From contig NZ_JABACJ020000021.1 in the NCBI RefSeq assembly GCF_012524165.2, positions 1 through 64,000 of the forward strand: 64,000 bases of DNA, in the 5' to 3' direction. This document shows positions 43,543 to 53,102 of the stretch, piece by piece. This DNA is from Faecalicatena faecalis. Lineage in GTDB: Bacteria > Bacillota > Clostridia > Lachnospirales > Lachnospiraceae. The stretch's first letter is position 1. The number at the start of each line of letters is the position of its first letter. A program made the translations under genes and the position numbers. The notes under the pieces are model-generated. The model searched no databases. It was not told the origin of the DNA and worked only from the letters and a program-made list of their open reading frames with translations.

Positions 43543-43565
43543 TCAAAAGGGTCTGCCCCTTTTGA
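43543..43565. repeat. GGGTC...CCCC-type hairpin, copy 2
   Basis: TCAAAAGGG and CCCTTTTGA with a five-base spacer, between ssnA and ygfK. It resembles the element at 38529. The T-run is only four bases, so at most a weak terminator. Confidence 0.5.
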
Positions 43566-43612
43566 TCACCATATTCAGAATATTTAGATTATATCATAGG
43601 AGGTTTTTACAG

Positions 43613-46606
43613 ATGAGCGATATTATGACCCCGATGTCTTTCGGGCATTTATTGAATTGGATTATGACAGAGCATGAGGAGCATGGTACTGTATTCGGAG
43701 AGCATACCCCATATAAAGCGGATGCGAAGTATGTAAGGACGATCTTCGGACGTCCCTTAGAGACTCCGGTAGGACCGGCAGCGGGTCCACACACACAGCT
43801 TGCACAGAATATTGTAGCAGCATACTACACAGGAAGCCGCTTCTTTGAGTTAAAGACGGTACAGATCATGGACGGTGCAGAGCTTTCTGCATGTGTGAAT
43901 AAGCCATGTATCAAGGCGGATGATGAGTGCTATAACTGCGAGTGGTCCACAGAATTATATGTACCGCAGGCAATGGAAGAGTATATCAAGGCATGGTTCC
44001 TTTTAAAAGTAATGGCAAAGGAATATGAGCTGGGAGATATGAACGGATTCCAGTTCAACATCAGCGTTGGATATGACTTGGAAGGCATCAAGTCTGAGAA
44101 GATCGATCATTTCCTGAATACAATGAAGGAAGCGAAGGATTCAGAAGTCTTCCAGTCCTGTAAGCAGTATCTGTTGGATCATGTGGATCAGTTCAAGAAC
44201 GTGACCAGAGAGGATATCGAAAGCATCCAGTCCGACATCTGCAATTCCGTGACCATCTCTACTCTGCACGGATGCCCTCCGCAGGAGATTGAGAAAATCG
44301 CGATGTATTTGATCACAGAGAAGGGATTCCATACCTTCATTAAATGTAATCCTACCTTATTAGGATATGAATATGCAAGAAAGACCATGGATGACATGGG
44401 TTATGATTATGTAGCATTTGGTGATTTCCATTTCAAAGATGACTTACAGTATGAGGATGCCGTACCGATGCTGACACGCCTGATGAACGTATGTAAGGAG
44501 CGCGGTCTGGAGTTCGGTGTAAAAATTACAAATACTTTCCCGGTAGACGTAAAGCAGAACGAGCTTCCGAGCGAAGAAATGTACATGTCAGGAAAGTCCT
44601 TGTACCCATTGTCTATTTCTTTAGCTGCAAAACTGGCAGAAGAATTTGATGGAAAGCTTCGAATCTCCTACTCAGGCGGCGCCGATTTCTACAATATCAG
44701 AGGAATCGTAGATGCAGGCATCTGGCCGGTAACTGTGGCTACGACTTTATTAAAACCAGGTGGATACCAGAGAATGTCACAGATGGCAGAGATTCTGGAA
44801 AAAGAAAATGATGAATTCACAGGTGTTCGTGCAAGTGCAGTCAAGAACCTCGCAGAAGAGGCAAAGGTCAGCGTTCACCACGTGAAGTCTGTAAAACCTC
44901 TTCCGTCCCGTAAGATGAAGCGTGAAGTTCCGCTTCTGGACTGCTTTGTGGCACCATGTAAGGAGGGCTGTCCGATTCACCAGGATATCACGACTTATCT
45001 GCAGCTCGTAAATGCAGGAGAATACGAAGAGGCCATGAAGGTCATCACGGAGAAGAACCCGCTTCCGTTCATCACTGGTACGATCTGCGCACACAACTGT
45101 ATGAGCAAATGTACCCGTAACTTTTATGAGGAACCAGTACATATCCGCGCCATGAAATTGGAAGCAGCGCAGAACGGTTATGTTTCCTGGCTTACACAGG
45201 TGAAACCGGCAGATGTGACTGAAAAAGGTAAGGCAGCAGTCATCGGTGGCGGTCCGGCAGGAATGGCAGCGGCTTATTTCTTGAGACGTGGTGGAATGGA
45301 AGTTACTTTATTTGAACAGACAGACTCCTTAGGTGGTGTTGTACGTCATGTCATTCCTGAATTCAGAATTGCAGGAGATGCCATCGATAAGGATGCGGCG
45401 ATCCTGGAAGCTGTAGGAGTTGAGATTCGATACAATGTAAAAGTAGAAAGTATTCAGGAATTACGAGATAAGGGATATACGGCAGTTGTACTTGCAGTCG
45501 GCGCGTCCAAACCGGGCGTACTTCGTCTGGAAGAGGGCGAGACCATGAATGCCCTGGATTTCCTTGCGAAGTTCAAAGCAGAGAATGGCAAGCTGGATAT
45601 TGGTAAGAATGTAGTCGTTATTGGCGGTGGAAATACTGCGATGGATACTGCAAGAGCGGCAAAACGCACGAAAGGCGTTGAGAGAGTTTCTCTTGTTTAC
45701 AGACGGACAAAACGCTATATGCCTGCAGATGAGGAAGAACTTGTCATGGCAGTGGAGGACGGTGTGGAATTCAAAGAGCTGCTTTCTCCAATCAAGCTGG
45801 TGGATGGTAAATTAATCTGTAAAGTGATGCAGCTTGGTGAATTTGATGCGTCCGGCAGACGAGGCGTCATTGAGACAGAAGAAATCTGTGAGGTCATGGC
45901 AGATACCGTGATTGCAGCAGTTGGAGAAAAAGTACCGACAGAATGGTACGAAGCAAATGGAATCCATGTAAATGAGCGCGGAAAAGCTCTTGTAAATGAG
46001 GGGACCTGTGAGACAAATCTGGAAGGGGTGTATATCGCAGGAGATGCCCTTGGCGGGCCGGCAACAGTTGTAGAGGGTATTCGCGACGGAAGGATGGCTG
46101 CAGAGGCTGTCATCGGAAGAACTTTGGTTCAGGATTATGACAGACAGGCAGCAGATGAAAAGGTTTATGCAAGAAGAGGCGTCCTCAAAGAGCTGGAGGA
46201 AGGACCTGCTGAGACCGGGCGTTGTCTGGGATGCTCCAGCATCTGTGAGAATTGTGTGGAAGTATGTCCGAACCGTGCTAATATTTCCATCCAGGTTCCG
46301 GGAATGGCAAGACATCAGATTATCCATGTGGATTACATGTGCAATGAATGCGGCAACTGTAAGAGCTTCTGCCCATACCAGAGTGCACCATATCTGGATA
46401 AGTTTACTTTATTTGCAACCGAGAAGGATATGGAAGATAGTAAGAATCAGGGATTCACAGTGCTTGATCCAGAAAAGGTGAGCGTAAGAGTCAGATATCT
46501 GGGCGATACCTTTACCTGGACAAAGGGAGAAGACACAAGACTTCCAGAAGGATTACAGCAGTTAATAGAGACGGTTATCCGTGATTATTCTTATTTGCTG
46601 GTATAA
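43613..46606 (+). CDS. ygfK: YgfK, large iron-sulfur flavoprotein oxidoreductase
   Basis: 997 residues from ATG 43613 (TAGGAGG upstream). Residues 1 to ~420 resemble a dihydroorotate-dehydrogenase-like barrel. Residues ~440-900 are GltD-like: cluster cysteines CKEGCPIHQD and CAHNCMSKC, FAD motif VIGGGPAGMAAAY and nucleotide motif VIGGGNTAMDTARAA. The C-terminus has two ferredoxin-type motifs (CLGCSSICENCVEVCP and CNECGNCKSFCP). The build suits NAD(P)H-driven reduction of a pyrimidine-like or purine-derived ring. It is reported among the genes needed for anaerobic urate breakdown in gut bacteria. Confidence 0.92.
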   Translation: MSDIMTPMSFGHLLNWIMTEHEEHGTVFGEHTPYKADAKYVRTIFGRPLETPVGPAAGPHTQLAQNIVAAYYTGSRFFELKTVQIMDGAELSACVNKPCIKADDECYNCEWSTELYVPQAMEEYIKAWFLLKVMAKEYELGDMNGFQFNISVGYDLEGIKSEKIDHFLNTMKEAKDSEVFQSCKQYLLDHVDQFKNVTREDIESIQSDICNSVTISTLHGCPPQEIEKIAMYLITEKGFHTFIKCNPTLLGYEYARKTMDDMGYDYVAFGDFHFKDDLQYEDAVPMLTRLMNVCKERGLEFGVKITNTFPVDVKQNELPSEEMYMSGKSLYPLSISLAAKLAEEFDGKLRISYSGGADFYNIRGIVDAGIWPVTVATTLLKPGGYQRMSQMAEILEKENDEFTGVRASAVKNLAEEAKVSVHHVKSVKPLPSRKMKREVPLLDCFVAPCKEGCPIHQDITTYLQLVNAGEYEEAMKVITEKNPLPFITGTICAHNCMSKCTRNFYEEPVHIRAMKLEAAQNGYVSWLTQVKPADVTEKGKAAVIGGGPAGMAAAYFLRRGGMEVTLFEQTDSLGGVVRHVIPEFRIAGDAIDKDAAILEAVGVEIRYNVKVESIQELRDKGYTAVVLAVGASKPGVLRLEEGETMNALDFLAKFKAENGKLDIGKNVVVIGGGNTAMDTARAAKRTKGVERVSLVYRRTKRYMPADEEELVMAVEDGVEFKELLSPIKLVDGKLICKVMQLGEFDASGRRGVIETEEICEVMADTVIAAVGEKVPTEWYEANGIHVNERGKALVNEGTCETNLEGVYIAGDALGGPATVVEGIRDGRMAAEAVIGRTLVQDYDRQAADEKVYARRGVLKELEEGPAETGRCLGCSSICENCVEVCPNRANISIQVPGMARHQIIHVDYMCNECGNCKSFCPYQSAPYLDKFTLFATEKDMEDSKNQGFTVLDPEKVSVRVRYLGDTFTWTKGEDTRLPEGLQQLIETVIRDYSYLLV

Positions 46607-46653
46607 AACTGGATTGCGTGAGAGAAAGTATGTAACAATCTGTAAGAATGAAA

Positions 46654-46676
46654 GGGGACAAAATATTTTTGTCCCC
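46654..46676. repeat. Hairpin between ygfK and hyuA
   Basis: GGGGACAAAA and TTTTGTCCCC flank three bases. There is no T-run after it, so it may be a processing or stability hairpin in the polycistronic RNA. Confidence 0.45.
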
Positions 46677-46763
46677 AGCATTATATATTCACTTGTTAAA
46701 ATCTGAAAAAGCATACTGACAAACAAGTTTTTCAAGAAGGATTGACAGAAAGAAGGAATGGTT

Positions 46764-48143
46764 ATGAAACGTTTGTTTAAAGGTGGAACAGTCGTAAGCG
46801 GCGAAGGCTTAAAACAGCTCGACATCCTTGTAAAAGGTGAGAAAATCCTGGCAGTGGGTGAGGATCTGGAGTTTCGGGATGCACAGATCGAAGATGTAAG
46901 AGGGAAATACCTTTTTCCGGGCTTTATCGATGCCCATACCCATATGGCTTTGGAAGTCAGCGGTACGATAACAGCAGATAAATTCGATACCGGGACAAAG
47001 GCTGAAATCGCGGGTGGAACAACCTGTATCGTAGATTTTGCCACCCAGAATAAAGGGGAGACCCTGCATGAGGCTTTAGACAACTGGCATAAGAAAGCGG
47101 ACGGACTCTCCTCCTGCGATTATGCGTTCCATCTGGCAATCTCCGACTGGAATGACAGCATCAGCGAAGAACTGGGGCGCGTCGTACAGGAGGGTATTTC
47201 TTCTTTCAAATTATATATGACCTATGACAATATGGTGGTTGATGACAAGACTATGTATGAGATTCTGACCCGGTTAAAAGAACTCGGTGGAATTGCAGGC
47301 GTGCATTGTGAAAATAAAGGAATCATCGATGCCAGACTGGAGGAAGTCCAGATGAAAAAAGGGGACAGAAAAGATGTCTCCGATTATCCGGGCACCCGTC
47401 CTCCGGCAGCAGAGGCAGAAGCAGTCAACCGCCTGCTCAAGATTGCAAAATGTGTAGATACACCTGTAATCGTGGTACATTTAAGCTCCGAAGAAGGATA
47501 CCGGGAGATCGAGCGCGCGAGAGAAGACGGACAGACCGTGTATGTAGAGACCTGTCCGCAGTATCTGGTCATGGATGAGACGAAATATTTCCTGCCAGAT
47601 GGAGAGGGCAGAAAGTATATGATCGCTCCGCCTCTTCGTGCGAAGAAGAATCAGGAGGTATTGTGGGAAGCCCTTTCCGAAGGCAGAATCCAGACTATTT
47701 GTACGGATCACTGCAGCTTTGATCTCGAACAAAAGAGCATGGGAGCGGAAGATTTTTCAAAGACACCATGTGGAATGCCGGGAGCAGAAGAACGTCCAGC
47801 CCTGATCTGGCAGTTTGGCGTACAAGAAGGAAGACTTACTTTGGAACAGATGTGCAGATATCTTGCAGAGAATCCAGCGAAGCTGTATCATCTCTATCCA
47901 CAGAAGGGAACACTCTCACCGGGAAGTGATGCAGACATTGTTGTTTGGAATCCACAGACAGAGTGGATGCTTTCAAAAGAGACACAGCAGACGAACATCG
48001 ATTACTGTCCGATGGAGGGAACACGGATCAAAGGAAGAGCTGAAAAAGTATTCCTGCGTGGTCAGTTGATTGCTGAGAATGGTGAAATCAAAGAGGAAAA
48101 TGCAGGGAAGTATGTTCTTCATGGAGTTCAGACAGAAGAATAG
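46764..48143 (+). CDS. hyuA: Dihydropyrimidinase/hydantoinase
   Basis: Cyclic-amide hydrolase that opens hydantoin- or dihydropyrimidine-like rings. 459 residues; the start at ATG 46764 has AGAAGGA at a usable distance, whereas ATG 46758 is too close. Binuclear metal site: FIDAHTHMAL, carboxylated lysine in SSFKLYMTYDN (about residue 150), HCENKGI, VHLSSEEGYREI and CTDHCSF. In this locus the substrate is probably a ring-reduced urate or xanthine product. Confidence 0.92.
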   Translation: MKRLFKGGTVVSGEGLKQLDILVKGEKILAVGEDLEFRDAQIEDVRGKYLFPGFIDAHTHMALEVSGTITADKFDTGTKAEIAGGTTCIVDFATQNKGETLHEALDNWHKKADGLSSCDYAFHLAISDWNDSISEELGRVVQEGISSFKLYMTYDNMVVDDKTMYEILTRLKELGGIAGVHCENKGIIDARLEEVQMKKGDRKDVSDYPGTRPPAAEAEAVNRLLKIAKCVDTPVIVVHLSSEEGYREIERAREDGQTVYVETCPQYLVMDETKYFLPDGEGRKYMIAPPLRAKKNQEVLWEALSEGRIQTICTDHCSFDLEQKSMGAEDFSKTPCGMPGAEERPALIWQFGVQEGRLTLEQMCRYLAENPAKLYHLYPQKGTLSPGSDADIVVWNPQTEWMLSKETQQTNIDYCPMEGTRIKGRAEKVFLRGQLIAENGEIKEENAGKYVLHGVQTEE

Positions 48144-48238
48144 ATAAAATAAAAAAGAAATAAAATAATTTACAAAACAAGCAATTAGTTTTAATATCAA
48201 TAAAAAAATATACAGGATAAGCAGGGCGGCAGGAGGAA

Positions 48239-49036
48239 ATGATTAAGAAGTATATTGGAAGTACAACAAAAGAATACACTTCATTGATTGAGGCACTTGA
48301 TCTTGAGGAAGGTGATTTTAGGACATCTGATTTCGAGGCATTCAATCCGGGAACACTTCCTATAGAAAGAAAGAATCCTGTCATATCAGTCACAGGAGCA
48401 GGCGGCAAGACTACGATGATTACGAGACTGGCCTGGGAATATCGAAAAAAGCACATTCCGGTGATCGTGACGACGACGACCCATATGAAAATAGAAGATG
48501 CCCCATGGTTCGTGTTAGAGTCATCCATGGAAGCTGTGATGGACGTACTGTCTCAGGAAGGCGTGGCCTGGGTCGGGATTCCTGCCGAAGAAGGCAAGAT
48601 GAAGGCACCACCTGGATGGCTTTTCGAACAGCTTCTCAACTGTGGGTGTGTGGTACTGATTGAAGCAGATGGAGCGAAACGGCTTCCCTTAAAGGTGCCG
48701 GCAGAGCATGAGCCAGTGATTTTAAAAGAGACGACCCATGTCGTTTATGTCTGTGGATTAGATGCAGCAGGAAAGCCCTTTCAGGAAGTATGCTTCCGTC
48801 CTGCACTTGCAGCGGAGATTTTACACAAAAGTATCACGGATCAAGTATGCCCGGAGGATATCCTGAACCTGGCATTTTGTTCCAAGGGCGGGAAAAAAGG
48901 TGTACTTCCCACCATGAAGTACAGCGTGATTTTGAATAAGGCTGACACCTGGGAAAGAGAACAGACAGCGTCGAAGATATGCTCTCTGGCAGAGATGCGG
49001 GGAGTGACTGACATCCTGGTGACAGCATTGAAATAA
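48239..49036 (+). CDS. yqeC: Selenium-dependent hydroxylase accessory protein YqeC
   Basis: 265 residues with the P-loop SVTGAGGKTTMITRLA near residue 44 and TTTTHMKIED following, as in the YqeC family found beside selenium-dependent molybdenum hydroxylases. EADGAKRLPLKVPAEHEPV is a conserved family segment. The exact step is unknown, but it is thought to help mature the labile-selenium molybdenum enzyme. An AGGAGGAA site is very close to ATG 48239. Confidence 0.88.
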   Translation: MIKKYIGSTTKEYTSLIEALDLEEGDFRTSDFEAFNPGTLPIERKNPVISVTGAGGKTTMITRLAWEYRKKHIPVIVTTTTHMKIEDAPWFVLESSMEAVMDVLSQEGVAWVGIPAEEGKMKAPPGWLFEQLLNCGCVVLIEADGAKRLPLKVPAEHEPVILKETTHVVYVCGLDAAGKPFQEVCFRPALAAEILHKSITDQVCPEDILNLAFCSKGGKKGVLPTMKYSVILNKADTWEREQTASKICSLAEMRGVTDILVTALK

Positions 49037-49053
49037 GGAAGGCAGCAGAGGTT

Positions 49054-50412
49054 ATGAAAATATTAATCAAAGGAGCGGGCGATCTGGCAACAGGGATTGC
49101 CTCTCGCCTATATCACAGTGGACATCAGATTTTAATGACAGAGATCGCAGTCCCGTTGACGGTACGCCGAATCGTGGCTCTGTCCAGGGCAGTCTATGAA
49201 AAGGAGGCCCTTGTAGAAGATATGAAAGGGGTTCTCGTCACCTGCATGAAGGAGGCAGAGGCGGTCCTGGCAGCAGGCGATATCCCGGTGATCATAGATG
49301 AACATGCGGCAATCGCAGAGGAATACCATCCTGATGTAGTCATAGACGCGATTCTTGCAAAGAAAAATCTTGGTACAAGAATCATAGATGCACCCTTTGT
49401 GATAGGGGTCGGGCCCGGATTTACAGCGGGAGAAGACTGCCATTGTGTTGTAGAAACGAAAAGGGGCCATACATTGGGCAGCACCATTTATGAAGGAAGT
49501 GCCATCCCGAACACAGGAGTTCCGGGTAATGTCGGGGGATATACGATAGAACGTCTGATTCGGGCGTCTGCCCCAGGCAGAATTGAGCCTTTGGTATCTA
49601 TAGGTGATGTTGTGGAAAAAGGACAGGTCGTAGCGCTGACAGGTGGAAAAGAAGTCTACGCACAGATGAGCGGGATTGTCCGCGGAATGCTGCAGTCAGG
49701 TGTGGAGGTATCTGAGAACTTAAAAATCGGGGATATTGACGCACGCTGTGAGATCGACCATTGTTTTACCATTTCAGATAAAGCAAGGTCAGTCGGCGGT
49801 GGAGTACTGGAGGCTGTGACCCGTTTTGAACACATGCGCCAAAATTACGCTATGGTAGTCCTGGCGGCAGGCCGAAGCGTTCGTTTTGGAGATAACAAGC
49901 TGCTGGCTGCAATTTCAGGAAGACCACTGTACCAGCATACACTGGACCGGATGCAGGCATTTGGGGATTTTCCGCAGTATCTTGTGACCGGATATGACAG
50001 CATAGCAAAGGAGGCCAAGGAGCAGGGAATCCAGACCGTGATGAATTATGAGCCAAAGCTGGGCATCTCCCATTCTATCAGGCTTGGATTGGAGGCGTGC
50101 TTAGAAGAACACCCGGACATTCAGGGAATCCTCTTCTCGGTATGTGATCAGCCTAATTTAAAAGCAGCGACGATCCAGCGGATTTTAAATACAGCATCTG
50201 TGCATAGGGGACAGATCATCTGTGCAGGGAATCCATTAAGACCGGGCAATCCGGTATTGTGGGACCGAATGTTTTTTGATGAGCTTGGAGGGCTTACAGG
50301 GGATAACGGCGGTAGAAAAATTATGTCCCGGCTGCATGATAAGGTCCGGTATGTAGAAGCACAGTCAGAAGAATTAAAGGATATCGATTTAAAGGATGAT
50401 ATCTTAGAATAA
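49054..50412 (+). CDS. yqeB: YqeB-like selenium-hydroxylase protein fused to MocA-like cytidylyltransferase
   Basis: 452 residues in two parts. Residues 1 to ~260 match the YqeB/EF2563 family (MKILIKGAGDLATGIASRLY, GVGPGFTAGEDCHCVVETKRG, GRIEPLVSIGDVVEKGQVV). From about residue 264 a nucleotidyltransferase domain begins with VVLAAGRSVRFGDNKLL, the MocA/MobA signature, with FSVCDQPNL further on. MocA attaches CMP to molybdopterin to make the cofactor of xanthine-dehydrogenase-type enzymes. The fusion ties cofactor making to the selenium-specific step and lies directly before xdhD. Confidence 0.88.
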   Translation: MKILIKGAGDLATGIASRLYHSGHQILMTEIAVPLTVRRIVALSRAVYEKEALVEDMKGVLVTCMKEAEAVLAAGDIPVIIDEHAAIAEEYHPDVVIDAILAKKNLGTRIIDAPFVIGVGPGFTAGEDCHCVVETKRGHTLGSTIYEGSAIPNTGVPGNVGGYTIERLIRASAPGRIEPLVSIGDVVEKGQVVALTGGKEVYAQMSGIVRGMLQSGVEVSENLKIGDIDARCEIDHCFTISDKARSVGGGVLEAVTRFEHMRQNYAMVVLAAGRSVRFGDNKLLAAISGRPLYQHTLDRMQAFGDFPQYLVTGYDSIAKEAKEQGIQTVMNYEPKLGISHSIRLGLEACLEEHPDIQGILFSVCDQPNLKAATIQRILNTASVHRGQIICAGNPLRPGNPVLWDRMFFDELGGLTGDNGGRKIMSRLHDKVRYVEAQSEELKDIDLKDDILE

Positions 50413-50459
50413 GGAGTTCCGGGGAGCTAAGAGCTGTTCGGAGAAAGGAAGGGTATATC

Positions 50460-53018
50460 ATGTTTACTGTTCATGTCAATGGGAAGGATTATCAGGTCGA
50501 AAGGGATCAAAAGCTGATGCGTTTCTTAAGGGACGATCTTCATCTGACATCTGTCAAGGACGGATGCAGTCAGGGTGCGTGCGGCACCTGTACGGTTCTG
50601 GTAGACGGCAAGACGACACGTGCTTGTATTCCGATGATTTCAAAGATGGAAGGAAAGAAGATCGTCACAGTGGAGGGCCTAAGTGATCGTGAAAAGGAAG
50701 TCTATGCCTGTGCATTCGGCAAGGCCGGGGCAGTGCAGTGTGGTTTCTGCATTCCAGGGATGGTCATGTGTGCGAAAGGGCTGCTGGATGTGAATCCAGA
50801 TCCGACCCGCCTGGAAGTGGTTGCGGCAATCCGTAATAACATCTGCCGTTGTACAGGATATAAGAAGATTATTGATGGAATTCTGCTCAGTGCTAAGATG
50901 TTCCGTGAAAATATTCCCGCTACGGATAATAGTGGTGTAGTCCTTGTGGGAGATGCCATTCAGAGAATCGATGCAGGGGAAAAGGTTTTGGGAATCGGGG
51001 AATATCCCGATGATATCTATCTTGACGGCATGATTTACGGAAGTGCAGTCCGCTCTGAATATCCAAGGGCAAGGGTACTGGCAATACATAAAGAAGAAGC
51101 AGAAGCGCTCGAGGGCGTGATCGGTGTCTTTACAGCAGAAGATGTTCCGGGCAATGTCAAGGTCGGTCATCTCAAGCAGGACTGGGATACGATGATTCCG
51201 GTAGGAAAGGTCACTCATTATCTGGGCGATGCCATCTGTCTGGTAGCAGCAGAGGATCAGGAGACATTGGAACGTGCAAAGAGCCTGATCAAGGTAGATT
51301 ATGAAGTGCTGGAACCGGTACTGGATCCTTTCGAGGCAATGAAGGAGGATGCACCGAAGGTTCATGAGTCAGGTAATGTCCTTGCCCATGAGCATCTGGT
51401 CAGAGGAAATGCGGATGAGGTGATCGCAGCATCCAAGTATCAAGTGACAAGACATTATGAGACTCCATGGACAGAGCATGCCTTCCTGGAGCCGGAATGT
51501 GCCGTGGCGATGCCGTTTGATGACGGTGTATTTATCTACTCCACGGACCAGGGCACCTATGATACCCAGCACGAGTGCTGTATCATGCTGGGACTCCCAC
51601 CGGAGAAAGTCATTGTGGAAAACAAGCTGGTCGGCGGCGGTTTCGGTGGAAAAGAGGATGTCAGTGTACAGCATCACGCTGCGTTGATCGCCTACCTGAC
51701 GAAACGCATCGTTAAAGTCAAGCTCTCCAGGCAGGAGAGTATCGTGGTGCATCCAAAGCGTCATCCGATGTGGATGGATATCACCACCGCATGTGATGAG
51801 AACGGATATCTGACAGCTATGAAGGCTGTTGTCGTATCTGATACAGGAGCATATGCATCCTTAGGCGGTCCTGTTCTACAGAGAGCATGTACCCATGCCG
51901 CAGGACCATATAACTTCCAGGTAGTGGACATTGACGGAAAAGCAGTCTATACCAATAATCCTCCAGCCGGAGCATTCCGTGGATTCGGTGTGACTCAGAC
52001 CTGTTTTGGATCAGAGCGCAACCTGGACTTGCTGGCAGAGATGGTGGGAATCTCTCCGTGGGAGATTCGTTACCGCAATGCAATCCGTCCGGGACAGGTA
52101 CTTCCGAATGGACAGATCGCAGATAACTCTACCGCTGTTGCAGAGACATTGGAGGCGGTAAAAGAAATATACGAGAGTGAACCATATGCGGGTCTTGCCT
52201 GTGCCATGAAGAATGCTGGAGTTGGTGTGGGACTTCCAGACTGGGGACGCTGCCGTCTGCTGATCAAAGACGGAAAAGTAGAGATTCATGCTGGAGCATC
52301 CTGTATTGGGCAGGGACTTGGAACTGTACTGATTCAGGTCGTATCCGAGACATTAGGACTTTCCATTGACAAGATTAAATACTGCCGTCCGAATACCGCC
52401 GATTCACCGGATTCCGGTACCACATCCGGTTCCCGTCAGACCCTGATCACTGGGGAAGCTGCAAAGCGGGCTTCTGAAAAACTGACAGAGGACTTAAAGG
52501 AACATACCTTGGATGAGCTGGAAGGAAAAGAGTATCTCGGAGAATATCTGGCAAAGACCGATAAGATGGGCAGTGATGTACCGAATCCTGTATCCCATGT
52601 GGCATACGGATTTGCAACTCAGATGTGTGTGTTGAATGAAGATGGAACAATAAAGAAGATGGTAGCGGTCCATGATGTCGGTAAGGCAGTCAATCCAATC
52701 AGTGTAGAAGGACAGATCGAAGGCGGTGTTGTCATGGGTATGGGATATGCCCTGACAGAGCAGTATGAACTCAAAGACGGCTATCCGGTTTCCAGATTCG
52801 GAACACTGGGATTGTTCAAGGCAGATAAAGTGCCAGAGCTGGAATCCATTATCGTAGAGAAGCCGGGAGTCGATGTAGGATATGGCGCGATTGGAATCGG
52901 GGAGATCACTTCTATTCCGACAGCACCAGCAATTGCCGGAGCATATTATAAATGGAATAAAGAGTTCCAGACAAAGCTGCCGCTTACGGGGACTCCTTAT
53001 GAGAAGAAGAAAAAATAG
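50460..53018 (+). CDS. xdhD: Selenium-type xanthine dehydrogenase, [2Fe-2S]-molybdopterin fusion (XdhD-like)
   Basis: 852 residues. Residues 1 to ~155 form the [2Fe-2S] part with GCSQGACGTCTVLVDGK, CGFCIPGMV and NNICRCTGYKK; the molybdopterin-binding part follows from ~165 with VGGGFGGKED, GAFRGFGVTQ and HAGASCIGQGLGT. There is no FAD domain, so electrons must leave through another protein; YgfK or the GltD-like protein are possible partners, by inference. Preceding yqeC and yqeB support a selenium-containing active site. No in-frame TGA is needed: selenium in this group is a labile ligand, not selenocysteine. Confidence 0.9.
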   Translation: MFTVHVNGKDYQVERDQKLMRFLRDDLHLTSVKDGCSQGACGTCTVLVDGKTTRACIPMISKMEGKKIVTVEGLSDREKEVYACAFGKAGAVQCGFCIPGMVMCAKGLLDVNPDPTRLEVVAAIRNNICRCTGYKKIIDGILLSAKMFRENIPATDNSGVVLVGDAIQRIDAGEKVLGIGEYPDDIYLDGMIYGSAVRSEYPRARVLAIHKEEAEALEGVIGVFTAEDVPGNVKVGHLKQDWDTMIPVGKVTHYLGDAICLVAAEDQETLERAKSLIKVDYEVLEPVLDPFEAMKEDAPKVHESGNVLAHEHLVRGNADEVIAASKYQVTRHYETPWTEHAFLEPECAVAMPFDDGVFIYSTDQGTYDTQHECCIMLGLPPEKVIVENKLVGGGFGGKEDVSVQHHAALIAYLTKRIVKVKLSRQESIVVHPKRHPMWMDITTACDENGYLTAMKAVVVSDTGAYASLGGPVLQRACTHAAGPYNFQVVDIDGKAVYTNNPPAGAFRGFGVTQTCFGSERNLDLLAEMVGISPWEIRYRNAIRPGQVLPNGQIADNSTAVAETLEAVKEIYESEPYAGLACAMKNAGVGVGLPDWGRCRLLIKDGKVEIHAGASCIGQGLGTVLIQVVSETLGLSIDKIKYCRPNTADSPDSGTTSGSRQTLITGEAAKRASEKLTEDLKEHTLDELEGKEYLGEYLAKTDKMGSDVPNPVSHVAYGFATQMCVLNEDGTIKKMVAVHDVGKAVNPISVEGQIEGGVVMGMGYALTEQYELKDGYPVSRFGTLGLFKADKVPELESIIVEKPGVDVGYGAIGIGEITSIPTAPAIAGAYYKWNKEFQTKLPLTGTPYEKKKK

Positions 53019-53057
53019 AGAATAAAAGAAGTAAGATTAAATGTTATGGAGAAGAAA

Positions 53058-53098
53058 GGGCAGGGAGGTTTACCGATGATGCGGTATCTTCCCTGCCC
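53058..53098. terminator. Bidirectional terminator between xdhD and the ABC operon
   Basis: GGGCAGGGA (53058-53066) and TCCCTGCCC (53090-53098) form the outer stem, with T-rich flanks on both sides (GTTTCTATTTT rightward, TTTCTTCTCC leftward). Confidence 0.8.
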
Positions 53099-53102
53099 GT
53101 TT

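Noticed and set aside
50460..53018. Selenocysteine in the XdhD-like protein
   Set aside because: The frame has no internal TGA; this enzyme type is known for a labile selenium ligand.
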